Positions 48,001 to 59,720 of a DNA stretch of 64,000 nucleotides are shown in pieces. The notes beneath the pieces were generated by a model, which saw only the letters and a program-made list of their open reading frames with translations, did not search any database and was not told the origin of the DNA. The position numbers and the translations under genes were made by a program. How positions within the stretch are numbered: position 1 is the first letter of the stretch; each line of letters starts with the position of its first letter. This stretch comes from Misgurnus anguillicaudatus (taxonomy: Eukaryota > Chordata > Actinopteri > Cypriniformes > Cobitidae). Location of the stretch: assembly GCF_027580225.2 (NCBI RefSeq), contig NC_073356.2:8153001-8217000 (forward strand). Direction: 5' to 3'.

Positions 48001-51000
48001 CCAGAAGACCTTTAATAACCAGCCGTGTGGATTACTTCTGTAAAGGATGATGCACTTTTTTGGCTTCAAATCAGAAGCACCATTTAATACCATTTGGAAC
48101 AGCCAGGACATTGTCTAATATAACTTCAAAGGACTTTGTCTGAAAAAAGATAATCATATACATCGAGGATGGCTTAAGGGTGAGTAAATCATTTTTGCGT
48201 GAACTACACTCTAAAAACAAATGGTGCTAAATAGCAACAAAAGTGGTTCACTGGCTCGTAATCATAGGGGAACCATTTTAAGTGCCATATAGCACCAATG
48301 AAGTACTTGTGCACCTTTGTAGAACCATATTGTCTTATATAGAACCATATCTGGTGCAATAGTGGTGCTATATCACCCCCTTATGGCATTACGAGCATTT
48401 AGAGCTATTTAACACCAATTTTTTTTAGATTGTATCCCTTTAATATTACATTCAAGAACATTTGATCAGTACTGGTATAAAAATCCTTATATGAATAACA
48501 GATACACACAATACCTTATAATGACAGCATGAAAACATGTAAAAAGGCCAATTGCAGTAAGTTAATGAAAATAAAGCGTATAGAAAACAGAGTAATAAGT
48601 GTCAGTGCTGATCAGTGGAAAATTTATCCAAGTGCGTTTCAAAAAAAGACCTTGATTTATTTACACAGTATAATATCGTGCAGTGAATATTCAGACACAA
48701 CCAACAACACAAGATAAAATTCATGACAGGCCTGAGCACCAGGTCTATTTCCAAATTGTGGATCTAGAGAAATAATGCATAGGGCTCAAATTTATGTAGC
48801 CCTTGTGATGAGAAAAATGTCAAGTCTGGTGTGAAACTGGCTCTACTAATTTATACTAAGGCCCTTTTTATACCTGGTATGAAGATGCTTTGTATTTAAG
48901 CAGCCAAAAAAGACTGTTAATGCCCTGTCCACACGTAAACGGTATTTTCAAAAACGTAGCTTTTTATATGCGATTTCGCCATTCGTCCACATGGAACGAA
49001 GTATCAGGTGACTGAAGCCGAACCTTTATGAAAACTCTTGCCAGGGTGAAGATTTTTAGAAACACACCACGGTTGCAGTGTTGTTGTATAGACTGCAAAA
49101 CAGGAGTTTTTGGCTTGTGACGTTGTTGGTGCAGAGGCAAGACTCTGCAATGGTTCCTGATTGGCCAACGTGGCTTTACGGTTAAGGATATCGACATCTG
49201 TTGGTTTGGCGTGCTATTGACAGCGCTTCATATTATGTTTTTGCGTGTTCGTGTGGACACATTTTTTTTAACGGAGGGAAAACTCTTTAAATAGTTTATA
49301 AAAATACCGGTGTACGTGTGGACTAGGCCTTACTCTCAACCTATTAATCTGTGATGTATAAGCACTACACTGAAAAAAGATTCATTGAATTTAATAATTT
49401 TTTTTTAAGGTAAGTGGTTGCAATCAACTTATTTAAGCTACATTTAAACAAAAAAGATTAGTAATGTAAAATAAAATATAAAACTTTTGTTTAAATGTAG
49501 TTTAAATAAATTTATTGCAACCACTTACCTTAAAAAAATTGATTAAATTCAATGAATCATTTTCTTCAGTGTAGGGGTGTAGCGGTATATAGAAGTCACG
49601 GTTCGGTGCGTACCTCGGTTCGGCACGGATTTGGAACAAATGGGAAAAAAGCATTAAACACCTGGATCTTTTCAATTGTTAAAGGGACATTCCACTTTAA
49701 AAAAAAAAAATGCTCATTTTCCAGCTCTCCTAGAGTTAAACATTTGATTTTTACCGTTTTGTAATCCATTCAGCCGATCTCCGGGTCCGGCACCACCACT
49801 TTTGGCATGGTTTGGCACAGTCTATTGAATCTGATTGGACCATTGGCATCGCGCTAAAAAATAACCAGGGTTTCGACATTTTTCCTGTTTAAAGCTTGAC
49901 TCTACTGTAGTTACAAGACCGACAGAAAATTAAAAGTTGCGATTTTGTAGGCAGATATGGCTAGGGATTATACTCTTAAACTGGCGTAATAATCTGTGAC
50001 TTTGCTGATGTAATATGACTGCAGCAGGCGTAGTGATATTACGCACTGCCCAAAAATAGTCCTGCATTGAGATTTACTAAGGGGACTATTTTCAGCTGCT
50101 GCCTAATATCATTGTTATAATAACCATGTTACAGCTGCAAAGTCCTTGGATTTTACGCCAGAATGAGAGTATAGTTCCTAGCCATATCAGCCTAAAAAAA
50201 AATCACAACATTTAATTATCTGTCGGTCTTAGTACACGGTGTAACTACACAAGAGTCAAGTTTTAAATAGGAAAAATATTGAAACTCTTTGGTTATTTTT
50301 AAGTGCGATGCTAATGGTCTAATCAGATTCATAGGATTATGCTAAGCTATGCTAAAAGTGGAAGCACGAGAACAAGAGATCAGCTGAATAGATATCAAAA
50401 TGGTAAATCTCAAATATTTAACTCTAGGGGAGCTGGAAAATGAGCATATTTTTGGAAAAGGTGGAATGTCCCTTTAAAGGAATAGTCTACTCATTTTAAA
50501 TATTAAAATATGTTATTACCTTAACTAAGAATTGTTGATACATCCCTCTATCATCTGTGTGCGTGCACGTAAGCGCTGGAGCGCGCTGCGATGCTTCGAT
50601 AGCATTTAGCTTAGCCCCATTCATTCAATTGTACCATTTAGAGATAAAGTTAGAAGTGACCAAACGCATCAACGTTTTTCCTATTTAAGACGAGTAGTTA
50701 TACGAGCAAGTTTGGTGGTACAAAATAAAACGTAGTGCTTTTCTAAGCGGATTTAAAAGAAGAGCTACGTTTTGTGGCGTGGTGGCACTTTTGTGAGTAC
50801 TTCGACTCGGCGCAGTAACACCCTCCCTCTCCCATTATGAGAGTGAGAAGGGGAGCGGACTTTTCAAGCGAGTCGAAGTACTCCCAAAAGTGCTATTACG
50901 CCATAAAATATAGTTCCTCTTCCAAATCCGCTTAGAAAAGCCCTACGTTTTATTTTGTACCACCAAACTTGCTCGTATAACTACTCGTCTTAAATAGGAA

Positions 51001-54000
51001 AAACGTTGATGTGCTTGGTCACTTCTAACTCCATCTCCAAATGGCACCACTGAACGAATGGGGCCAAGCCAAATGCTGTCGAAGCGTCGCAGCGCGCTCC
51101 AGCGCTTGCGTGCACGCACACAGATGATAGAGGGATGCATCAACAATTCTTAGTTAAGGTAATAACATATTTTAATATTGAAAATGAGTAGACTATTCCT
51201 TTAACAGTACTTGATAGGTACTTCACTAATAGTACTTCATGAACCTCATTTACATTTAAAACTACTGGCAATTTGTTTTGTACATACATATAAATCAGTA
51301 ATAAAGCCAAAAGCTTAAGGGTTTTGAGTATAAATGTAACAAAATGTTTAATACAATGATTAAGAGATTTTTGTTTAATTTAGTTATGCCCTTATATTTA
51401 AAAGTTTATGTGTTGTTTTATTGTATTCCTTATGGAAATCAAACATGGTTTTACTATACAAAAGTTTGCCAAATAGGTGAATTCTTATTACTTTATAGAT
51501 TAACTGGATATACCTTGGTTAAAATATGTTTCAAGTGGTGAGTGAATGGGATAGTTTTCCTAAAAATACCATAATAAAAGCAGCCGCTTGCGTTTGTTTC
51601 ATTTTGAGAGCGTGTGAAAGTTGCACGAGCTTATTTTGTCCAAATATCTGAGAAAGCTCTTACATATACATTTGTGCGGCGTGTTTACTAATAATAACAC
51701 AAGCAACGGTAGTCTAACAGTATATTAGTGCCATATTACAGACTCGCCCATGGACCATCCCCTCGAAGTCATCGGGACAGAAGCGGACAAATGACATTCC
51801 AAGCACGCCTCCAAAACATTTTTTGACGTGTAATGTCAACACCATTTAAGATACATCTCTTCACAATTTCACATCAATGTCTCGACATTACTTAGTTTGA
51901 CCAGATTTGAATTGATTTAGGTAAATATAAGAGGACCATTTCAAACTTTGTTTTGAAGGGATAGTTCACCCAAAAATTAAATATTCATTTTAAAATGTTC
52001 AGTTAAATATTCATTTTTGAGTGAACCATCCCATAAACTCAGAATAGCCACATCCATGTGATCAGACCCCATGACTATAGCTTAAATTGAATCAACACTG
52101 TGCTAAATACTCGTAATGAAAACTACATTAATAATGTTGTTTGCTACAGTGACACTGCCCAACAAGAATGATGTGTATCATCACGTTTCAGGCGGCGTAA
52201 TATCTCACCAGCGGCTCCAGGTGCGGCAGACGCGCATGCAGACACATAGCTGCCGTTGATTAAGGTGTTGGAAGACACGAAGCCACACCTCCCTTGGCAG
52301 CACGTGTGAAGCGCCGCTGTCCAACGGCAAGCAGTGCGGCTCGGGGCAAGCGGGCGGCGGCCGGACCAAGTGCCGTTCCATTTGTACAGGCTTCGGAGGC
52401 GAGGGCACAGCGGCGGGGCTACGCTTTACCAGCTGCGAGCGTGCGGGTGCCAAGCGGGACTGCTGAGAGCGATGCAATGCTAGTGAGCTACTGACAGGGT
52501 TCGAAGCAGCAGTACCGCCATTCGCGGTACCGGAAGCCACAGTCGTACCCGTGTTTTTATTTGAGGGATTGTTTTGTCCTTGACGGCTTCCGCCACGAAT
52601 CTTACTGCCGCGGCCGGACTTAGCGGCTCCGTGTCGGTGATTGGTGACAGTACCGCTGTTGGAATTCTCCTTCTCCTGCGTCTCTCGACCACCGGCCCGT
52701 GTGCGGCCATTACGAGTCTCCTGACCGTTAGCACGCTTGGATGAGGAAACGCCCTCGGAAGCAAGTCCATGTCCGGTAGGTGGCGCTTGCGTCGTTGATA
52801 GCGGCGACGGCGGGGCCAACGTAGAGGTTTTGCGACCGCGGTCCCCCGAGGCTTCTTCCTCATCGGCCTCCGTGTCAATAACCACTTTGCGCGCTCTGTG
52901 GGACGCATCTCCTTTGCGCCGCTGCGGTTCGTCCACGTTGTCTTGCTCCTTTTCCGCTACGAAACTGTCACCTTCAGAGTCCTCGCTGGCACTGAAGCCC
53001 AGTTCTGCCAGACGGCGGTTTCGCTCTCGCTCGCGGACGCTGCTGTTGCCGTACGCAGGGGCCGGAGAGGAAGGTTCAGAGACGGCGGCGGGCGACTGCG
53101 ATTCAGAGTCCGACTCGGAGTCGGCTTCAGAACTTGATGAAGAGGAAGAACTGGAGTCCCGTACGCGCTCAAAAAGCTGACACATTCGTTTAAAGCGTTC
53201 AAGTTTCTCACGGTGATGAGAGCGCTGGTCCTGGCTGGGGTTTAAAGATGAGGCCTGAGCTGCAGTGGAACCTCCGCCAGAGCCGTGGCCACCAGATGAA
53301 GACGAGTTCGGCCCGTTTGCTTCAGAGGAATCAGAGGAGTTGGGTTTCGTTTTCTGCAGAGCGTGGTACAGAAAAAAGGTGCTGTTATGAAAGCATCTAT
53401 TTAATATTCGTTTTAACAAAACAAGCCTAAAATATATAAAAATTATACCTTTTTCAGATGCTTATCACGTGCACCCTTGATCTGTTAGACAAAATAGAAA
53501 GCTTTCATAAACACAAGTCTTAACAGGGTACGAATTTCAGTTCATTTAAAGAAATATATGTGACCCTGTCTGTGAAGTCCAGTCTAAAGCCTATAGGGTT
53601 CCCACACCTTAGTTAACTTCAAATTCAAGGACCTTTCAAGGACTTTCCGGGTCCAATACCATCAAATTCGAGGACTCAATGTGGGGACACATTTCAAGTG
53701 AGAGCAAGGTTAAATCGTGTTACCTTTTAAGATACATTGTTACATTTCCCTTTCGGGGGAACTTGTGCTGCATCACTGCGGTGACACTTTGGGGACGCCT
53801 CCAGGGGTAAGTGCGTCTGAATGTGTATATCAAATTCAACCAATGGTGAGGCTTTACGACAAGACAGTGTGCTGCGGGAGTCAGGAATATATCGCTATCT
53901 AAAATATTGCCAAAGACGGCATTACAGGGACGCAGGAAGTATGGCAAGGGAGACGCAGCGTCTCGTTACATACGTAACCCCATGTGTCAAACACAACTAT

Positions 54001-56690
54001 GCCAAAAAAGCATTTTGGTATGAATCAACATTCGCATACAGAAAATATACTGAATTTTCGGTCTATAAGCCACGTTTTTTTTTTTTTTCAAAACTTGGCT
54101 GGTGCTGCGTCTTATAGTCAGGTGCGCCTTGTGAATTAACTTTGACATTTATGGGGCAAGAGACAACATTACTACAGCCGCGAGAGTTCGCCATATGCTG
54201 CTTCTGTATTTATGTAATTCAATAAATACAGTGATGCGGAATGACGAGTATGCGAACTTCGCGCTAGTTGGCTTGTTCGGTCAATTTAGACTATTCAACC
54301 TTCCAGGTAAGTTCTGTATGCTATGGTTTATCATTTAAATAACTGATAATATTACTTTAACGTACAGACATCTATTCAGCCTGCTGTTCTGTCTGCTAAT
54401 GTTTAATTGAATAACTTGCCTTTCTAGATTAAATGTCTGTTCTTCTGCTTGGATTTTGTGATATCATTTTCTAATTAAACGCGATGTATAGTCCACTGTG
54501 ACTTATATGTGTTATTTCGTCTTAATGACGCATTTTTGAATTATGCGGCTTATACTCCGGTGCGGCTTATAGTCCGGAAAGAACGGTAAGCATTTAAAGC
54601 GAACAGTTTAAGACGTGTGCTTAAAAAGTCTAGAATTTTTATGATATTATCCTACACTACACTATCTATTTTGCATAAAATAGATTCAAGCACTTTCAAT
54701 GACCTGTATCTATGTATTTATATTTTCAAAAACTTTCCAGGGTCTTGATTTTTTCCCCCAGATTCACAAACTTTCAAGGATTTCAAGGACCTGTGGGAAC
54801 CCTGAGCCTCATAATCTATTGATGCATCAAAGTTTGATTTCATTCATTGACTTCCTATTGATTGACATGATCTTACTCGGTCAATATTAAAGACATTAAG
54901 GGTGCGTTTCATTTCTCTGTCTTACCCCTTTCCCTTACCCCTTCACCTCGGTTTTTCGCGTTCATGTGAGGCGAAGTGGTGTCTCAATTCTCAGTTTGAT
55001 CAAGGGCTAGGGCCAAGGCGTAGGGATACATAGCCCTTGAAACGAAGTGTGATAATGACCACACTCGAAAGAGAGGGGTAAACGTTAACGTAAGAATATC
55101 TCAGGAGAGCCGGCATCAAGACGTTTTATTGATGAACGTCGAACTGTCAAGGAGTCGCAAAAATGAAAGTAACGTTATTTTCTGCAGTTTAGTTGAGAGT
55201 ATATTATGACACACATGTTTTATGATACTTTTAATAAAATGTTCAAGCAGTTTTAATTGTAATGTTTTTGTTTTGAATCGCTAGTTAAGGCGCTAGCTAG
55301 CAGCTAAGTTATGCGCTATTTGTTGAGCTCGGCTCAGGCAATCGATACCACAACCTGAGACAACGGCATCTTCTTTGTTTGTCAACGCTTGTCTGTTTAC
55401 GTAGCAGCCGGTTAGCGGCAAGGGAAAGTGACGCAAACGGTAATCGAGTGGTGTCTCATTGTTTTAGACGAACGATCTGTCTACCCCTTTCCCCTTTACT
55501 CGGTTTTGAGGGGCAAGGGGAAGACGAAGACAAAGGGGTAGGGGTAAGACAGAGAAATGAGATTGGCCCTAAGGTAATTTTTCACACGATATTCTTTACA
55601 TGATGATGATTTTATGTAGAAAATCGTGAATCAAAAAAAATTTGGTTTTGTAAAAGCGCCATAGGACCGACCTTCTTTTTGGAAGCATTCTCCTGGGGCA
55701 GATCTTTCTCCTTCTTGCGTTTATGCCCATCCTGACGGGCCGTATCCTCTAGAGATGGTGGCTTCTTTTTATTTGGCGGCGGTGCATCATCTGTCAGTTT
55801 CCAGCGACTCACTTCCCCATTGTCCAAACGTCTCTTTCCTGAACCATCTCCTTGATCCTTAAGGACGCACAGACTCTTGTAATACCATCACACTAAATGC
55901 TAACATTTTTACAATTATTGGATGTATGACACTTCCAAATGCTTTTAGCTCCATGTAGATTCCCAATCTTACCTTACTGGTTTTTCCCTCCTTGTGGCAC
56001 TTTGGACATTCCCAGCAGTTTGGGATCTCATCATTTATAATGCCTTCAGACTTACCCATCTGTAGGAGACAGTAGTATAGTCATTTAAAGCGGAAAACAG
56101 CAAGCTCAAGTGTGGTGTTTTAGCACACAATCAGACACAGCACAGACCTTCAGACAGCTGGGGTGAATGATCTCATTGCAGATGGTGCACTCCATCAATG
56201 AAAGGCTGAACTTCTCCTCTTCTGACTCCACCGTGTCCTCCTTTCCAGCTTCGCCACACGCAAAACACACGGCTGTGTGTGGCAACACCGGCTGGAGGAA
56301 GATGACGATGACAGGAGAAAGTGCATGAAAGAGACGCTACGAGTATTGTGTTGTAAATAAAAAATACATCTGAGAAGAACAACGTATTGTGAGAACGCAT
56401 GGGCATGCAGTCTCTCATGTGTAGTCCATGTGGTGTCTCATTAGTTATTTTATCAAGAACTTTAAATTTATAAGAAATGCATGAATGAGTGAGTGAGGTG
56501 TACAAGCTTTATTTACCGCAGTGCACTGCCTGAGCAGACACGACTGTTTCATTCGGCCTGGTCCACCAAACTTCTTCATGTCTTTGCAGAAGTGGCACTC
56601 GCCGCACTCGGTCCGCATGCAGGCTTGACAGCGCCGGCAACGTGTCCGTCGCCGCCGCGCCCCCCCTCCCAGCGCCTTACTGCCAGACAT
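42085..56690 (-). CDS. fbxl19: F-box and leucine-rich repeat protein 19 (CXXC-PHD-F-box-LRR)
   Basis: FBXL19 binds unmethylated CpG islands through its CXXC finger and acts as a substrate receptor of SCF ubiquitin ligases; unlike KDM2A/B it has no JmjC domain. Coding exons: 56517-56690, 56148-56291, 55973-56059, 55672-55857, 53449-53481, 52209-53353, 47550-47713, 47260-47424, 42495-42716, 42085-42242, all GT-AG with consistent phase, 825 residues. CXXC finger at residues 11-57 ([26 protein letters not shown]). PHD ligands C67, C70, C93, C96, H101, C104, C121, C124. A long Ser/Arg/Gly-rich region spans about 209-550. The F-box is near 555-595 ([19 protein letters not shown]), then [12 protein letters not shown] and LRRs ([42 protein letters not shown]), ending RLVLKNS. 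The exon 7 linker makes it longer than human (about 694 aa). The upstream exon is non-coding. Confidence 0.95.
42808..43207 (+). pseudogene. Tc1-like transposon 3' fragment
   Basis: Reads [20 protein letters not shown], then [14 protein letters not shown] and NKGFSTKY with stop at 42992-42994, the C-terminal end of a Tc1 transposase. It is followed by a 3' tail ending AAAATACTTATTTTCCCCAC. The 5' two-thirds are missing. Lies in fbxl19 intron, opposite strand. Confidence 0.8.
43602..45100. other. Repeat fragments in fbxl19 intron
   Basis: Several truncated repeat pieces: AGTGGTCTCCAACATTAGAT with GAGTGCCCGCC at 43602 (family of 32378-32590), GGGCACCTATTATGCAAAAT at 43704 (also at 61829), and GGGGTGACCCCGAATAGTCG at 43767. 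No gene seen. Confidence 0.5.
46235..47095 (-). pseudogene. Tc1-like transposon remnant, 3' truncated
   Basis: On the - strand the element starts TACACTCACCTAAAGGATTA at 47095 and contains frame-broken transposase pieces: [60 protein letters not shown] and [10 protein letters not shown]. It stops before the HDNAPCH/E part of the DDE core. In fbxl19 intron, same strand as the gene. Confidence 0.85.
47824..48206. mobile_element. MITE with ATAGTTCACCCAAAAAT ends
   Basis: Left ATAGTTCACCCAAAAATTCA and right GATTTACTCA-type complement (TGAGTAAATCATTTTTGCGT then GAACTA) form inverted ends. Inner arms carry AATCAGAAGCACCATTTA on one side and its complement on the other. Fragments of this family also appear at 31774 and 51958. 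Confidence 0.75.
48205..48434. mobile_element. MITE with TACACTCTAAAAA ends
   Basis: TACACTCTAAAAACAAATGG at the left and CCAATTTTTTTTAGATTGTA at the right are inverted, with GTGCTAAATAGC / GCTATTTAACAC inside. TA at both ends. It abuts the element at 47824-48206, sharing the TA. Confidence 0.75.
48921..49330. mobile_element. MITE with GTCCACACGTAAACGGTATT ends
   Basis: CCCTGTCCACACGTAAACGG at the left is matched by CCGGTGTACGTGTGGACTAG at the right, about 30 bp of imperfect inverted ends. No coding content; apparent frames inside are accidental. Confidence 0.75.
49365..49574. mobile_element. Near-perfect hairpin MITE (CTACACTGAA ends)
   Basis: Arms of about 100 bp: CTACACTGAAAAAAGATTCA..AAGGTAAGTGGTTGCAAT and ATTGCAACCACTTACCTT..TGAATC..TTCAGTGTAG, with GTTTAAATGTAG near the loop. 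A transcript of this intron would form a long stable stem. Confidence 0.85.
49683..50473. mobile_element. Palindromic TTAA-type MITE, first of an abutting pair
   Basis: AGGGACATTCCACTTT at the left and GGTGGAATGTCCCT at the right are inverted, with TGCTCATTTTCCAGCTCTCC / GGAGCTGGAAAATGAGCATA inside. TTAA flanks both ends (49679-49682 and 50474-50477). Confidence 0.85.
50478..51200. mobile_element. Palindromic TTAA-type MITE, second of an abutting pair
   Basis: AGGAATAGTCTACTCATTTT is matched by AAAATGAGTAGACTATTCCT. Long arms include TAACTAAGAATTGTTGATAC, ACGTAAGCGCTGGAGCGCGC and CGAGTAGTTATACGAGCAAG with near-complements. The left TTAA (50474-50477) is the same four bases that end the previous element; the right TTAA is 51201-51204. 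Confidence 0.85.
53595..54804. mobile_element. hAT-type element (AGGGTTCCCACA ends) with two nested insertions
   Basis: AGGGTTCCCACACCTT at the left and CTGTGGGAACCCTG at the right are inverted, with TTCAAGGACCTTTCAAGGAC / CTTTCAAGGATTTCAAGGAC inside. Flanks AGCCTAT and AGCCTCAT look like an aged 8-bp target duplication with one base lost. Nested inside are a repeat at about 53735-53990 (TTTCCCTTTCGGGGGAAC to GTTACATACGTAACCCC) and the MITE at 54048-54589. In fbxl19 intron 5, counting coding exons. Confidence 0.7.
54048..54589. mobile_element. MITE with GTCTATAAGCC / GGCTTATAGTCCGG ends
   Basis: Left TTTCGGTCTATAAGCCACG and right GTGCGGCTTATAGTCCGGAA are inverted. Inside, TGCTGCGTCTTATAGTCAGG and ATGCGGCTTATACTCCGGTG repeat the motif. 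I recognise it as a widespread vertebrate MITE type. Nested in 53595-54804. Confidence 0.75.
54900..55569. mobile_element. PIF/Harbinger-style MITE
   Basis: GGGTGCGTTTCATTTCTCTG and CAGAGAAATGAGATTGGCCC are inverted, with TCTTACCCCT / AGGGGTAAGA next. TAA flanks both sides (54897-54899; 55570-55572), the 3-bp TWA target typical of PIF/Harbinger. 670 bp, non-coding. Confidence 0.8.
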
Positions 56691-57264
56691 CCCCTCTGCA
56701 TTCAACTGAAAAACATTCAAACACATTAGACGATCAACCGTTTCCGGTTTTAGGGCTCATCACATGAATCATTTCAAGACAAAACACTCAAAAATGTCCT
56801 GGAAAAAATAGGTAAGTACATTAAAAATATCTTTGTGGTAACCACGATTTCACTATCGGTAAAAACAATATTTTACTACAGAAACAATGATTGAAGGGTA
56901 AATCACGAGCAAACTACATCGCATGCTGCTGATGTGACCTGTGAAGTAGTTGCCAGCGTTTTCCCCACTTTTTTTATTTAAGCCATTATGCAACCATTGT
57001 AAACAATACTTGAACAGCCTGTATAAATGCACAAATTACTTGCAAGCGTATTCTGTGTCTGTACACAAGCAACTATGTCAGCAGGTGACGTCAGCAGCAT
57101 GTGCAGTAGTCTGCTCGTGAACGCACACTGAAGGACCAAGGAGGAAAACAAATTGTAAAATAAAATTGTTTGTTTTTTTGCGCAAAAAGTGCTTTTTGGC
57201 GATGCCTTTCATGGGGAAAATCAAACTACAGTCTATGGGACAGTCACATGCCTCCAATTAAAAA

Positions 57265-57265
57265 T

Positions 57266-57315
<50 letters not shown>
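57265..57315. repeat. TA dinucleotide microsatellite
   Basis: Nearly pure TA run in fbxl19 intron 1. Confidence 0.9.
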
Positions 57316-57317
<2 letters not shown>

Positions 57318-58200
57318 TAAAATTTGTTCTGAAGACATGCTGATTTAGAACAACGCAGGGGTAAGTGATTTATGAAAAGTTGTAATTTTGGTGTAAAATA
57401 ACCCTTTAATTTTATACGGGGTAGCACAGAAGTCAACTTCGTTCTCGTCATTAACATTTTTCAATTGTTGCTACATACTGCAGGTGAAAGTGGATGATCA
57501 GTTTATCAGTTAAGTATCAGTAAGTTTTGGGGTTTTGAGCAAGCACTACCCTTTTGGGTACCGTACAAGTGGCGCAGACTGCCAGTGATGGGTCACAGCT
57601 TCCTTGTTGCACTTAAATTTTTAAGTTTAATCAACTTGAATTTACAATTTATTACTTTCTTGACTAACGAGGAGTTGCTATAAATTATACAAATGTTGTA
57701 TTAGCTTAAAGTTTTTTTAACTTTATTTTTATAATTAAATAAATGTATTTTTTTCAATTCAATTTAATTTTATTTATATAGTGCTTTCACAATTAGTAAT
57801 TTTATCAAAGCAGCTTCACATTAACAGAAGCAGAAAGTGAAAGAAAGTGACAAATTAATTAAACTTAAAAATTTAAGTGCAAAAAGGAATTTTTACGGAT
57901 TCATCAATATATCGGCCTATGATAGCGCTGTGCAGTTAATCATTTTTAATTTCAAATTTTATTTCAAACAATTAAAAAACAACATAATCGAGGTAAAACA
58001 ATTAATGTGCAATTACAATATAAATTGCATGCTGCTGGACCGATGTGTTTGTAAGGCACCACATGCTTTAAAGCTTAAATAAATGCATGTTTTTAAAGCT
58101 ACAGAGTAATCGGGGCAAATAACCGCGTTTATTATTTTTACCAAAATAATCGCGATAATGATTTAGTCCATGATTGAGCAGTCCTAGCCTATAATTAAAT
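57316..58200. other. fbxl19 intron 1 sequence, no gene seen
   Basis: AT-rich. Includes AATTTTATTTATATAGTGCT-type sequence near 57765, a common fish repeat end. Nothing coding. Confidence 0.45.
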
Positions 58201-58219
58201 CACAGATAAAAGCCTTTTT

Positions 58220-58497
58220 ATCACTATTGGACATCGGCCGATTGTTTAAAAACAGCCGATGGTCAGGGCAGATTATATCCAGATAATCAAAAGGCGACGT
58301 GAAACGCATCAGAATTCATGTTGTGTGATTATTTATTTTGATTTGGGTGACAATGACAACAAAGAAGCAGTTTGTATGCCCTAAACTTCCAGGAAAATAC
58401 GAGGAGTAAAAAGCTATCGGTATCTATCGGTATCGGTAGATGTTATTCTTAATAATAGATATTAGCACTAATATTTTTTATAGGTGCATCTCTAGTC
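58220..58497. mobile_element. hAT-type element fragment
   Basis: Contains GACATCGGCCGATTG, TATCGGTATCGGTAGATG and ends ATAGGTGCATCTCTAG, similar in style to the element end at 300-474. One end only is clear. Confidence 0.5.
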
Positions 58498-59582
58498 ACA
58501 ACTTGAAACGGGTGTCAGATCTGTTTTAATATTGTCATGGACAGAATAGAAAATAATATGAAATACTAATAAATAAAAAGCTGCCCAGTCACGAACCCCT
58601 TAAAAGATTAGTCTTATGTTTTGATGTCAAATGCTTTGAAATATGTGCACGTTTATCTGTTACGTAAGACTGACTGCTACTAACCCAGTATTTGTTTCAT
58701 GTGTTAGGCTGGTAGGAATCACACCTCTGCTGTCGTTTATACAGTTACAGTATTGTCAATGATCCTATGTCACACACGCCTCCCCTCTCCCAAACACAGG
58801 CTGACTGCACCACAGCTTCCCATACAAACATTTATTATGGTGCTGCCTACATACAAAATACAGTTACAGATCCCACAGTAGTGTCATTTACTTCAATATG
58901 GGATCTCTTGCTGTCATATTTACTCATTTCAGATTTATTATAGTAATAATAACTGTGGGATTTTGGTGGAAACCACAGTTACCATGGCATTATTATAAAA
59001 ATCTTTGTGTAGGCCTGAATTTCTTTTAAAGGTGCAGTGAAACACTGAGAATTAATGTGGCGGTGTGATAAACACACACGCACTGTTATAATCACATATA
59101 ACACTCTCACTCATTCATGAGTGTTTCACAGCTAACATGAGCAGCTAACCTCACGCTAACCAGCACGTTAGTTACTGCTTCAGACCTCACAGGAAACCAC
59201 CACACTAACTCATAACCATTAAATCCCAGCCGTACATTACGTCATGTAAAACATAACGTGAATACGAACATATATAAGATGTATGAAATGAAACTGGCAG
59301 TTTATTCTCTGTAAGCATCTATCCAGAAGGCTAACACTGGTTAGCAGGTCTATTCATGTCCAATACTGCGCTACTAACCAGATTCACATCAACCTGCTGT
59401 CTTTGTAAAGTGATGCACTGGCCAGTGATTTATCAAACGTCTTCATGTAGGTGTAATTTTACTCATAATAATGTTTATATGTCACGCGTTCACAGTTGTG
59501 TAGCTCCATAAACACAACACATTACGGGCTAACAGCGCACATCACCTCATCACTGAGGACTAGAGGAGATAGTTAAACTCAC

Positions 59583-59720
59583 CTTGTGTGGAGTCGCATA
59601 CTCCTTGATCGAGCATTAGAATGATGATTTCTTATGATAGACGACCACAATGAGAAAGGGAGAGAGAGAGAGGGGGAGAGAGAGAAAGACTGAGAGGGAG
59701 AGAGATCGCTTCCTTGTTTC
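59583..59720 (-). promoter_or_regulatory. fbxl19: fbxl19 non-coding first exon with upstream ATGs
   Basis: A good donor (CACACAAG|GTGAGT) ends an exon at 59583; spliced to the acceptor TTTTCAG| at 56706, it leads into the CXXC exon. The exon 1 and 2 leader holds three ATGs upstream of the main start: one at 59616 opens a 20-codon frame that runs past the main ATG, one gives six codons, and one in exon 2, 11 bases before the main ATG, overlaps it in another frame. Upstream on this strand is a CT-rich tract (59650-59705). The transcription start is not visible. Confidence 0.6.

Noticed and set aside
52294..53211. Several frames over fbxl19 exon 7 in other frames and on the + strand
   Set aside because: Shadows of a GC-rich low-complexity exon whose own frame continues into the F-box.
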